Below, piece by piece: positions 1 to 5,559 of a stretch of 10,560 bases of DNA. The stretch's first letter is position 1. Each line of letters begins with the position of its first letter. The notes under the pieces are model-generated. The model did not search any database and was not told the origin of the DNA. It saw only the letters and a list, made by a program, of their open reading frames with translations. This stretch comes from JBGSIZ01 sp041742255 (lineage in GTDB: Bacteria > Pseudomonadota > Alphaproteobacteria > Rhodobacterales > Rhodobacteraceae): assembly GCA_041742255.1 (NCBI GenBank), contig JBGSIZ010000202.1, forward strand, positions 1 through 10,560. The letters run 5' to 3'. The position numbers and the translations under genes are program-made.

Positions 1-90
1 CTCGCCCGTGGCCGGGTTGTAGACGTCCGCAAAGCGCCCCGAGGTGCCTTTGACGTGCTGGCCGCCGATGTAATGGGTGAGATCGGTCAT
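1..90 (-). CDS. mmsA: Methylmalonate-semialdehyde dehydrogenase (CoA-acylating), N-terminal fragment
   Basis: Only the first 30 codons are in the window; the gene runs off the left edge. The translation begins MTDLTHYIGGQHVKGTSGRF and continues into a YNPATGE motif, which is the characteristic start of MmsA, an aldehyde dehydrogenase superfamily enzyme of about 500 residues. The family oxidises methylmalonate semialdehyde (valine and thymine breakdown) or malonate semialdehyde to propionyl-CoA or acetyl-CoA, using NAD+ and CoA, in the cytoplasm. The ATG at 88-90 is preceded by a GGGAGAA ribosome-binding site (minus strand, about 96-102). The gene diverges from a LysR regulator, the usual arrangement for a regulator and its target. 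The catalytic Cys and Glu lie outside the window, so the assignment rests on the N-terminus alone. Confidence 0.85.
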   Translation of the reverse strand, partial: MTDLTHYIGGQHVKGTSGRFADVYNPATGE

Positions 91-122
91 GGTATTCTCC
101 CGGTGTGAGGTGATTTTGCCGT

Positions 123-151
123 ATCTTAGTCTTGCATTTTAGCGGGTAAAA
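123..151 (-). promoter_or_regulatory. Candidate mmsA promoter
   Basis: On the minus strand a TAAGAT -10 box (123-128) lies 17 bp from a poor -35 hexamer TTTTAC (146-151). This would start transcription near position 116, about 26 nt before the mmsA ATG. A good -10 with a weak -35 is typical of promoters that need a LysR-type activator. Read by eye only. Confidence 0.4.
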
Positions 152-170
152 GACGCAAGTTTCCCTATTC

Positions 171-189
171 AAAATGCATTTTTGCAAAA
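171..189. promoter_or_regulatory. Candidate LysR-type operator between mmsA and the regulator
   Basis: This AT-rich block holds two overlapping perfect palindromes, AAAATGCATTTT (171-182) and TTTTGCAAAA (180-189). Within it, T175 and A187 form the T-N11-A spacing of LysR recognition sites (TGCA-N4-TGCA). Its centre is about 64 bp upstream of the start predicted from the mmsA -10 box, where LysR proteins normally bind. TGCATTTT recurs at 133-140, exactly 42 bp (about four helical turns) away, and CTTGC (131-135)/GCAAG (155-159) form a second inverted pair around the -35 region. Confidence 0.5.
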
Positions 190-199
190 TGGGGTCGGC

Positions 200-1081
200 A
201 TGAACTGGGATGATATTCGGGTGTTTCTGGCCGTGGCGCGGGTGGAAAGCCTGACTTGGGCTGCCCCTATGGCCCGGATGGACCCCGCTACGATGGGCCG
301 CCGGATTGCCCGGCTGGAGGCCGAAATGGGCGCCCCGTTGTTTGTCAAATCCCCCACGGGCTATAGCCTGACCGATGCCGGTGCCCGCCTGATGGAACGC
401 GCTGTCGAGGCCGAGGCCGCGTTGGTCCAAGGGTTTGAGGAGGGCAGGGGCACGGCGCAGGGCCTGACCGGTCAAGTCCGCATTGGTGCCCCGGATGGCT
501 GCGCCAATTTTCTGTTGCCGCAGGTGTGCGCCGCCGTGCAGGCCGCCAATCCGGGGTTGGAAATGCAGGTTCTGGCATTGCCCCGCGTCGTCAACCTGTC
601 CAAGCGCGAGGCCGATCTGGCGATCACCGTCAGCCCCCCCGATGCTGGCCGCCTGACCGTGCAGAAGATCACCGAGTATCGTCTGCATCTGGCGATGCGC
701 GCCGATTTGCCTGCGCCGCAGCGGGTCGAAGACCTGCGCGGCCTGCCTGTCGTGGGCTATATTCCCGATATGATTTTCGACAAGGAGTTGGATTATCTGG
801 GCGAATTGGGCGCGCGCGGGGTGCCGATGGCGTCCAATTCCGTGGCCGTGCAGTTGCAGATGTTGCGGCAGGGCGGCGTGGGGATCGTGCATGATTTCGC
901 CTTGCCCTTTGCCCCGGAATTGCGCCGCGTTTTAACCGATACTGTGTCCCTGAGCCGGGTGTTTTACCTTGTCCGCCATGCCAGCGACGCCAAATCCGAC
1001 CGGATGCGCCGGGTGTCTGTCGCGTTGGTTGCGGGGATGCGCGCCGAGGTCGCCCGGTTGGAGGCGCTGGCTGCCGGGTGA
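200..1081 (+). CDS. LysR-family transcriptional regulator, probable regulator of mmsA
   Basis: A 293-residue DNA-binding regulator of normal LysR length. The winged helix-turn-helix is at about residues 3-60; SLT...PATMGRRIARLE (17-40) is the recognition helix region and LFVKSPTGYSLTDAG (47-61) the wing. The effector-binding domain follows from about residue 91 (GQVRIGAPDG) to the end. It diverges from mmsA with the candidate operator between them, so it probably controls mmsA and itself; the ligand is unknown, with a valine or propionate pathway intermediate as a reasonable guess. The ATG at 200 was chosen because an in-frame TTG at 182 falls inside the operator and adds six residues not typical of the family. 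The ribosome-binding site before ATG 200 is poor (only a GGGG run), consistent with low expression. Family certain, target inferred. Confidence 0.9.
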   Translation: MNWDDIRVFLAVARVESLTWAAPMARMDPATMGRRIARLEAEMGAPLFVKSPTGYSLTDAGARLMERAVEAEAALVQGFEEGRGTAQGLTGQVRIGAPDGCANFLLPQVCAAVQAANPGLEMQVLALPRVVNLSKREADLAITVSPPDAGRLTVQKITEYRLHLAMRADLPAPQRVEDLRGLPVVGYIPDMIFDKELDYLGELGARGVPMASNSVAVQLQMLRQGGVGIVHDFALPFAPELRRVLTDTVSLSRVFYLVRHASDAKSDRMRRVSVALVAGMRAEVARLEALAAG

Positions 1082-1159
1082 CGCTGATCTTTACACCGGC
1101 CTTGACAGGAACCGGTGCATGGGCGGTCGTTGAGGGGGAAAGCTGTCAGGGAGGTTGTC

Positions 1160-1594
1160 ATGCTTGTGCGTCAGATCTTGAACTCCAAACCCGAAATGGG
1201 CGTGTTGTCGTTGAAGCCCGATGCCATTGTCCGCGAGGCCGTTGAAATCCTGTCGGAAAAGCGGATTGGCACGGTGGTCATTTCGGCGGGTGGCGAAATG
1301 CCCGATGGCATTTTGTCCGAACGCGATATTGTCCGCGAATTGGGCAAGCGCGGGTTTGCCGTTCTGATGGAACCCGTCAGCGCCGTGATGACGTCCAAGA
1401 TTGTGATGTGCACCCCTGACCACACTGCCGATCAGGTGTTGCGCACCATGACCGATGGCCGGTTTCGCCACCTGCCGGTGATCGAGGGGGGCCGGATGAT
1501 CGGGCTGATTTCCATCGGCGATGTGGTCAAGGCCCGGTTGTCTGAACTGGCGATGGAAAAGGACGCGCTGGAAGGGATGATCATGGGCTATTGA
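1160..1594 (+). CDS. Two-CBS-domain protein
   Basis: A 144-residue soluble protein made almost entirely of a tandem CBS pair (Bateman module). CBS1 spans about residues 6-62, ending in GILSERDIVRE; CBS2 spans about 75-128, with RHLPVIEGGRMIGLISIGDVVK. Such modules bind adenine-containing ligands (AMP, ATP, SAM) and act as energy or metabolite sensors, sometimes as free-standing partners of other enzymes. No catalytic domain is attached. The ATG at 1160 has a strong AGGGAGG site at 1148-1154; an upstream in-frame GTG at 1115 lacks one, so the shorter start is preferred. It lies upstream of and co-directional with coaD, separated by 72 bp and a stem-loop. A TTGACA hexamer at 1102-1107 could be a -35 box, but I see no good -10. 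Partner and ligand unknown. Confidence 0.88.
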   Translation: MLVRQILNSKPEMGVLSLKPDAIVREAVEILSEKRIGTVVISAGGEMPDGILSERDIVRELGKRGFAVLMEPVSAVMTSKIVMCTPDHTADQVLRTMTDGRFRHLPVIEGGRMIGLISIGDVVKARLSELAMEKDALEGMIMGY

Positions 1595-1615
1595 CCGCCC
1601 ATTCGCCCTTGCAAT

Positions 1616-1642
1616 GGGGCGCGCAATAATGTTGCGTGCCCC
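1616..1642 (+). promoter_or_regulatory. Strong stem-loop between the CBS gene and coaD
   Basis: GGGGCGCGCAA (1616-1626) pairs with TTGCGTGCCCC (1632-1642): an 11-bp stem with one G-U pair and a 5-nt loop (TAATG). No T-tract follows, so it is not a canonical intrinsic terminator. It ends 12 nt before the coaD Shine-Dalgarno sequence. It could be an attenuator, an RNA-processing site, or a 3' stabiliser of the CBS transcript. Confidence 0.55.
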
Positions 1643-1666
1643 CTACGAACCCAAAAGGAGCGATCC

Positions 1667-2173
1667 ATGCGCGTTGGCCTATACCCCGGCACCTTTGACC
1701 CGGTCACGATTGGCCATATGGATGTGATCCGCCGCGCCACGACGTTGGTGGATCGGTTGGTGATCGGCGTTGCGATCAACCGCGACAAAGGCCCGTTGTT
1801 CAGTCTGGAAGAACGCGTGGCGATGATCGAACACGAGGTGGGCGATGTCGCCCGCGACACCGGGGTCGAGATTGTCGCCCATCCGTTCGAGAATCTGCTG
1901 ATCGACTGTGCCCGCGATGTGGGTGCCCAGATCATCATTCGCGGTCTGCGCGCTGTGACCGATTTTGAGTATGAGTTTCAGATGGTTGGCATGAACCGTC
2001 AGTTGGACAACACGATTGAAACCGTGTTTCTGATGGCCGAGGCCCAGCATCAGGCGATTGCGTCCAAGCTGGTCAAGGAAATTGCCCGGTTGGGCGGCGA
2101 TGTGTCCAAGTTTGTTCCCGCCGCCGTGGACGCCGCCCTGCGCGCCCGGCTGAAGTCCAAGCGGCCTGCCTGA
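1667..2173 (+). CDS. coaD: Phosphopantetheine adenylyltransferase
   Basis: CoaD catalyses the penultimate step of coenzyme A synthesis in the cytoplasm: 4'-phosphopantetheine + ATP gives dephospho-CoA + PPi. At 168 residues it is the usual length. The nucleotidyltransferase signature is intact: GTFDPVTIGH at residues 8-17 contains the (T/H)xGH motif as T14-I-G-H17. The RGLR segment is at 92-95, followed by DFEYEFQM...NRQL. The ATP-binding C-terminal motif is IASKLVKEIARLGGDVSKFV (131-150), in place of the common ISSxxVKE. The ATG at 1667 follows AAGGAG (1655-1660) with 6 nt spacing, a clear start. It follows the CBS gene on the same strand and converges on a small minus-strand gene, with 8 nt between the stop codons. 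Only a weak inverted repeat (2177-2181/2192-2196) lies at the junction. Confidence 0.97.
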   Translation: MRVGLYPGTFDPVTIGHMDVIRRATTLVDRLVIGVAINRDKGPLFSLEERVAMIEHEVGDVARDTGVEIVAHPFENLLIDCARDVGAQIIIRGLRAVTDFEYEFQMVGMNRQLDNTIETVFLMAEAQHQAIASKLVKEIARLGGDVSKFVPAAVDAALRARLKSKRPA

Positions 2174-2181
2174 GACGCCGT

Positions 2182-2340
2182 TTAACCGTAGACGGCTCTG
2201 CTTGCGATTTTGGCCGCGTCGCCCCGGTAAATGTCCAGATCCAGCGCCACGTCCAGCGGCAGGGTTTGCAAGGCATGCCGGGTGCGCCGGTAGCTGAGGT
2301 ATTTTTCAACGCGGTGTTGCAGGTGTTGCACGAGGGTCAT
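2182..2340 (-). CDS. DUF1127-like small basic protein (52 aa)
   Basis: A 52-residue ORF from ATG 2340 to TAA 2182. It has a well-placed AGGAG ribosome-binding site on the minus strand (2347-2351). The protein starts MTLVQHLQHRVEKYLSYRRT; the arginine-rich stretch (YRRTRHALQTL) followed by DVALDLDIYRGDAAKIASRA resembles the short DUF1127 (YjiS-like) proteins, whose family pattern is a basic helix followed by a D-x-G-L-x-R-x-D-I-like segment. DUF1127 proteins of alphaproteobacteria can bind RNA and influence small-RNA or stress responses; CcaF1 of Rhodobacter sphaeroides is the example I know. It lies downstream of the gap terminator, so it probably has its own promoter in 2341-2460, which I could not locate. 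The coding call rests on the ribosome-binding site and the family resemblance; function is inferred. Confidence 0.75.
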   Translation of the reverse strand: MTLVQHLQHRVEKYLSYRRTRHALQTLPLDVALDLDIYRGDAAKIASRAVYG

Positions 2341-2460
2341 TGTCGTCTCCTGTGAAGATCGTTTCGTTGAGCCACAGGTAGGCGCCGCGAGCCATGCGCA
2401 GAAGGGCCATGTTTGCGCTAACAGGTATTCGGTGGATGCATGGCGTGGTCAGGGGCGCCC

Positions 2461-2498
2461 CCAAAGAAAAACCGCGCCCCCCGGAAGGGACACGGTTT
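2461..2498 (-). terminator. Intrinsic terminator downstream of gap
   Basis: Read on the minus strand, AAACCGTG (complement of 2491-2498) pairs with CGCGGTTT (complement of 2469-2476). The stem extends inward through TCCC/GGGG around a short loop, about 12 bp in all. It is followed by a TTTTTCTTT tract. It begins about 30 nt past the gap stop codon at 2529, and separates gap from the DUF1127-like gene downstream. Confidence 0.8.
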
Positions 2499-2528
2499 GC
2501 CGGGTGACATAGACGCGCTGTTACGCCG

Positions 2529-3530
2529 TCAGATCAGTTTCCCCATTGCGACGGCCGTATCGCTCATGCGGTTGGAGAAGCCCCATTCGTTGTCATACCA
2601 TGTGAGGATGCGGCACAATGTGCCGTCCATCACCTTGGTCTGGTCGGTGTGGAAAATCGACGAATGCGGGTTGTGGTTGAAGTCGATCGAAACGAGCGGT
2701 TCGTCGGTATAGCCGAGGATGCCCGCCATGCCGCCGTTGGCCGCAGCCCGGATCAGGTCGTTGATTTCCTCCACGGATGTGGTCCGCGCCGCCTCGAACG
2801 TCAGGTCAACGACCGACACGTTGGGGGTCGGCACCCGGATCGCCACGCCGTCCAGTTTGCCCTTGAGTTCCGGCAGAACGAGCCCCACGGCCTTGGCCGC
2901 CCCGGTCGAGGTCGGGATCATCGACAGCGCCGCAGCCCGGCCCCGGTAGAGGTCCTTGTGCATGGTGTCGAGCGTTGGCTGGTCGCCTGTGTAGCTGTGA
3001 ATCGTGGTCATGAAGCCTTTGACGATGCCGATATTGTCGTTCAGCACCTTGGCCACGGGCGACAGGCAATTGGTGGTGCAGGACGCATTGGACACCACGA
3101 TGTCCGCGCTGGTCAGTGTGTTGTCGTTGACCCCGAAGACGATGGTTTTGTCGGCCCCGTCGCCCGGTGCCGAAATCAGCACCCGTTTGGCCCCGTTTTC
3201 CAGATGGGCCTGGCATTTTTCCTTGGAGGTGAAGATGCCGGTGCATTCCAGCACGACGTCAACATCGCTCCACGGCAGGTCGGCGGGATTGCGCAGGGCG
3301 GTCACCCGCATCGGGCCGCGCCCGACGTCGATGGTGTCGCCTGTGGTGGTGACGGTCGCCGGAAAGCGTCCATGCACGCTGTCATAGCGCAGGAGGTGCG
3401 CGTTGGTTTCGACCGGACCCAGATCATTGATCGCGATCACCTCGATATCGGTGCGCCCGGATTCAATGATCGCCCGCAAGACGTTGCGCCCGATCCGGCC
3501 AAAGCCGTTGATCGCTACCTTGACTGCCAT
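2529..3530 (-). CDS. gap: Glyceraldehyde-3-phosphate dehydrogenase, type I
   Basis: This cytoplasmic tetrameric enzyme interconverts glyceraldehyde-3-phosphate and 1,3-bisphosphoglycerate with NAD(P)(H), in glycolysis or gluconeogenesis. The 333-residue protein is full length. The Rossmann motif is INGFGRIGR (7-15). Asp36 in AIND at the end of the second strand favours NAD. Catalytic Cys151 is in SNASCTTNC and catalytic His178 in TTIHSYTGDQ. The substrate-binding segment is PTSTGAAKAV (206-215), and WYDNEWGFSNR (311-321) closes the domain. The position matching the usual Pro188 is Asp, so a strict NAD preference is likely but not certain. The ATG at 3530 follows an AAAGGGGA sequence. Upstream on the same strand are a hairpin (3553-3571) and a 46-aa membrane protein gene; a clear terminator follows. 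A possible internal -35 (TTGACC, 3604-3609) lacks a convincing -10. Confidence 0.98.
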   Translation of the reverse strand: MAVKVAINGFGRIGRNVLRAIIESGRTDIEVIAINDLGPVETNAHLLRYDSVHGRFPATVTTTGDTIDVGRGPMRVTALRNPADLPWSDVDVVLECTGIFTSKEKCQAHLENGAKRVLISAPGDGADKTIVFGVNDNTLTSADIVVSNASCTTNCLSPVAKVLNDNIGIVKGFMTTIHSYTGDQPTLDTMHKDLYRGRAAALSMIPTSTGAAKAVGLVLPELKGKLDGVAIRVPTPNVSVVDLTFEAARTTSVEEINDLIRAAANGGMAGILGYTDEPLVSIDFNHNPHSSIFHTDQTKVMDGTLCRILTWYDNEWGFSNRMSDTAVAMGKLI

Positions 3531-3552
3531 ATTGCGTCCCCTTTGATGTTCG

Positions 3553-3571
3553 ACGCCGCAGGGTGCGGCGT
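3553..3571 (-). promoter_or_regulatory. Hairpin in the leader of gap
   Basis: ACGCCGCA (3553-3560) and TGCGGCGT (3564-3571) form a perfect 8-bp GC-rich stem with a 3-nt loop. It lies in the 94-nt spacer between the 46-aa membrane protein gene and gap, about 22 nt before the gap start codon, just ahead of its ribosome-binding site. No T-run follows in the gap direction. It may be a processing or stability element that sets gap expression apart from the upstream gene. Confidence 0.5.
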
Positions 3572-3624
3572 GGTTGCCGTCAACATTGCCATTTGCGCGA
3601 AAAGGTCAACAGCCGAGCCGCACC

Positions 3625-3765
3625 TTAGCGCCAGAAGGCCGTGAATTCGATGAAGTCCGACAGTTTGCGGAGCAAAAACAGCGTGCCCCCCCAGCCCATG
3701 ACCTGATCCAGCGTGACCGCGCCGACAATCAGGATGACGAAGATGATGGAAATTGGCGTGTTCAT
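3625..3765 (-). CDS. Small single-pass membrane protein (46 aa) upstream of gap
   Basis: A 46-residue ORF beginning MNTPISIIFVILIVGAVTLD and ending in IEFTAFWR. One strongly hydrophobic helix covers about residues 5-19 and a second amphipathic or membrane-facing segment about 25-44 (LFLLRKLSDFIEF). This looks like a short inner-membrane protein I associate with roseobacter gap loci, but I know no function for it. The ATG at 3765 is chosen because upstream in-frame sequence to 3837 is polar and uncharacteristic. The ribosome-binding site is weak (GGACGG is too distant). It reads into gap with a 94-nt gap and no terminator, so co-transcription is likely. It diverges from the DUF808 gene; the 137-bp region between them (3766-3902) shows no promoter I can defend. 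Confidence 0.7.
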   Translation of the reverse strand: MNTPISIIFVILIVGAVTLDQVMGWGGTLFLLRKLSDFIEFTAFWR

Positions 3766-3902
3766 GCGGGTTTCTACCGTCCTGTGGTGGAATTGCAAAG
3801 TAATGCTGGTGTTGGGGCGTGCCCGTTGTCTGCCCACTTGAATGTTCGTGGTGTCCCGTTACCAAGGGTCGATACCAGGTTTGGGCATATGAGGACGAGC
3901 GG

Positions 3903-4880
3903 ATGAGTGGACTTTTGGCCCTGTTGGATGATGTCGCCGCCATTGCCAAGGTGGCCGCCGCCAGTGTGGACGATGTCGCCGGGATGGCCGCCAAGGCCGG
4001 CACCAAGGCCGCGGGCGTCGTCATCGACGATGCTGCTGTCACCCCGAACTATGTTCACGGGTTTGAGGCCAAGCGCGAATTGCCCATCGTGTGGAAGATC
4101 GCCAAGGGGTCAATATTCAACAAGATCGTCATTCTGTTGCCCCTTGCGCTTGCCCTGAATGCCTTTGCTCCGTGGATTGTGACCCCGTTGTTGATGCTGG
4201 GCGGCGCGTATTTGTGTTTTGAGGGCGCAGAAAAGGTATTTCACCGCCTGTTCCCCCATGCCGATCCCCATGTGGCCGAGGATTTGGCCGTGGGTGACCC
4301 CGTTCATCTGGAGGAAACCCGCGTCAAGGGTGCCATCAAGACCGATTTCATCCTGAGCGCCGAGATCATGACGATCACCCTTGCCGCCATTCCTGCGACC
4401 TCCATCTGGTTGGAGGCCGCCACCCTTGCCGTTGTCGCCGTGGCCATCACCGCCGTAGTTTACGGTGCTGTCGGATTGATCGTGAAGATGGATGATATCG
4501 GCCTGCATATGGCCGCGACCGGTCGCACCCGTGCCGGACGCGCCACCGGGCGCGGGTTGGTCAAGGCGATGCCCAAGGTCATGGCGTTTCTGTCCACCGT
4601 CGGCACCCTTGCCATGTTGTGGGTGGGTGGGTCCATCATTCTGCACGGGCTGGAGGTCACCCATGTCTGGGCCTTGCCCTATGACACCATTCACGGCTGG
4701 GCCGTGGCCGCCGCCCATGCTGTTCCCGAAGGATTTGCCGGGATTGTGGAATGGGCGGTCACGGCGGTGTCGGACGGGATTTTCGGCCTTGCCCTTGGGA
4801 CCGCGTTGATCCCGGTGGCGACCCGCCTGATCGCACCTTTGTGGGGCATGGTGTTTGGCGGGGCCAAGGCCGCCCATTGA
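3903..4880 (+). CDS. DUF808 family (YedI-like) inner-membrane protein
   Basis: A 325-residue multi-pass membrane protein matching the DUF808/YedI family (E. coli YedI is about 305 residues), whose function is unknown. The N-terminus is family-typical: SGLLALLDDVAAIAK, an Ala-rich helix, then AAGVVIDDAAV (37-46), RELPIVWKIAKGS (58-70) and the hydrophobic stretch 73-106 with LLMLGGAYLCFEGAEK. Further membrane segments lie at about 148-196, 226-248 and 290-318. The ATG at 3903 follows GAGGA (3891-3895) with 7 nt spacing; in-frame upstream sequence from 3819 does not resemble the family. It stands alone on the plus strand, diverging from the gap unit and converging on the lipoprotein gene with 7 nt between stop codons. 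No T-tract terminator is visible at that junction, so antisense read-through is possible. Confidence 0.92.
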   Translation: MSGLLALLDDVAAIAKVAAASVDDVAGMAAKAGTKAAGVVIDDAAVTPNYVHGFEAKRELPIVWKIAKGSIFNKIVILLPLALALNAFAPWIVTPLLMLGGAYLCFEGAEKVFHRLFPHADPHVAEDLAVGDPVHLEETRVKGAIKTDFILSAEIMTITLAAIPATSIWLEAATLAVVAVAITAVVYGAVGLIVKMDDIGLHMAATGRTRAGRATGRGLVKAMPKVMAFLSTVGTLAMLWVGGSIILHGLEVTHVWALPYDTIHGWAVAAAHAVPEGFAGIVEWAVTAVSDGIFGLALGTALIPVATRLIAPLWGMVFGGAKAAH

Positions 4881-4887
4881 TCCTGCC

Positions 4888-5559
4888 CTAGCGTTGTTGC
4901 AGCCCTGCGACCGTGTAGACCTGACGCACGCTGCCTTCGTCGACCGGCACGAACCCCGGATCGACATAGACGCAGCCCAGACCGCAAATCTGGCGCGAAC
5001 TGCGGGTCGCGTTGTCGATCGCCCAGACCCGCCCGCCCGGCGTGCTGATGTAGCCGTCGATGCCAAAGCTGAAATCGCTTTGCAGGTCTGTCACAGAGGG
5101 GACTTCGTTATCGTATTCCCGCCCGAATGCGCCGTGGGTGTGGTAGCTGGCAAAGATCCCCTGACCCGGACGCGGTGCCGGCATGTTGCACGACGCAAAG
5201 GTGCCGGGCCGGGCAGGGGTTGCGGCAACCCCGCCGTCCGCCGTCCGGATGAAATAACCGCAATATTCCCGCCGTTCCGCGATGGATTGCGGTTGCAGCG
5301 CATTGAGAAACGACACCGCAAACGCATCCGCCCCGTCAGGTGCCGGGACCGCGATGCCGGTTTGAGGTTGCTGGAAACCGCCGCCGTTGCCGCCACCGTC
5401 GGGAGTCATGCTGGCGATCACCTCGCCCTTGGGCGAAAGTGGCACACGCCCCGTCGTATCCACGCAAGCCGACAGCGACAGTGCCGCCACCAGCATCAGA
5501 CCGCGCGACACCCCGATGACCGGGCCGCGCGACACAACGGCGGCCCGGACCACGGTCAC
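4888..5559 (-). CDS. DUF4329 (JAMM-like) lipoprotein
   Basis: A 223-residue probable lipoprotein. The signal peptide has Arg residues in its n-region, a hydrophobic core (LMLVAALS) and the lipobox LSAC with Cys32; Val at +2 argues for the outer membrane by the E. coli rule. A Gly/Gln-rich linker (55-67) follows. The C-terminal domain resembles DUF4329, a member of the JAB/JAMM metalloprotease clan. I can place a full JAMM-type signature: Glu98 (REYCGYF), His140-x-His142 (SYHTHG) and Ser155-x-x-Asp158 (PSVTD). Four cysteines (100, 124, 192, 196) could form disulphides outside the cytoplasm. A zinc-dependent peptidase or isopeptidase role is inferred; the substrate is unknown. The GTG start overlaps the tkt stop as GTGA, suggesting translational coupling. 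No good ribosome-binding site is visible, and an ATG at residue 22 would leave too short a signal peptide. Confidence 0.8.
   Translation of the reverse strand: MTVVRAAVVSRGPVIGVSRGLMLVAALSLSACVDTTGRVPLSPKGEVIASMTPDGGGNGGGFQQPQTGIAVPAPDGADAFAVSFLNALQPQSIAERREYCGYFIRTADGGVAATPARPGTFASCNMPAPRPGQGIFASYHTHGAFGREYDNEVPSVTDLQSDFSFGIDGYISTPGGRVWAIDNATRSSRQICGLGCVYVDPGFVPVDEGSVRQVYTVAGLQQR

Noticed and set aside
182..199. In-frame TTG start extending the LysR regulator by six residues
   Set aside because: It lies within the operator palindromes and the extension is not family-like; ATG 200 begins at the normal LysR N-terminus.
1094..1117. CACCGG/CCGGTG inverted repeat after the LysR gene as a terminator
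   Set aside because: The stem is 6 bp with a 12-nt loop and no T-run follows; it may only be a chance repeat around the TTGACA hexamer.
1609..1630. TTGCAA...AATAAT as a coaD promoter
   Set aside because: The spacer is about 10 bp, too short for a sigma-70 promoter, and the bases are part of the stem-loop.
2649..3644. Long open frame on the plus strand opposite gap
   Set aside because: It mirrors gap codon structure on the other strand in GC-rich DNA, is rich in Arg/His/Asp/Val, and resembles no family; gap is unambiguous.
4857..4874. GGCGG/CCGCC inverted repeat at the convergent ends of the DUF808 and lipoprotein genes
   Set aside because: The 5-bp stem lies within coding sequence and has no T-tract on either strand, so I do not call it a terminator.
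4110..5066. 318-codon minus-strand frame overlapping the DUF808 and lipoprotein genes
   Set aside because: It spans the convergent junction with a Gly/Arg/His-rich translation and no recognisable domain; both overlapped genes are family matches.
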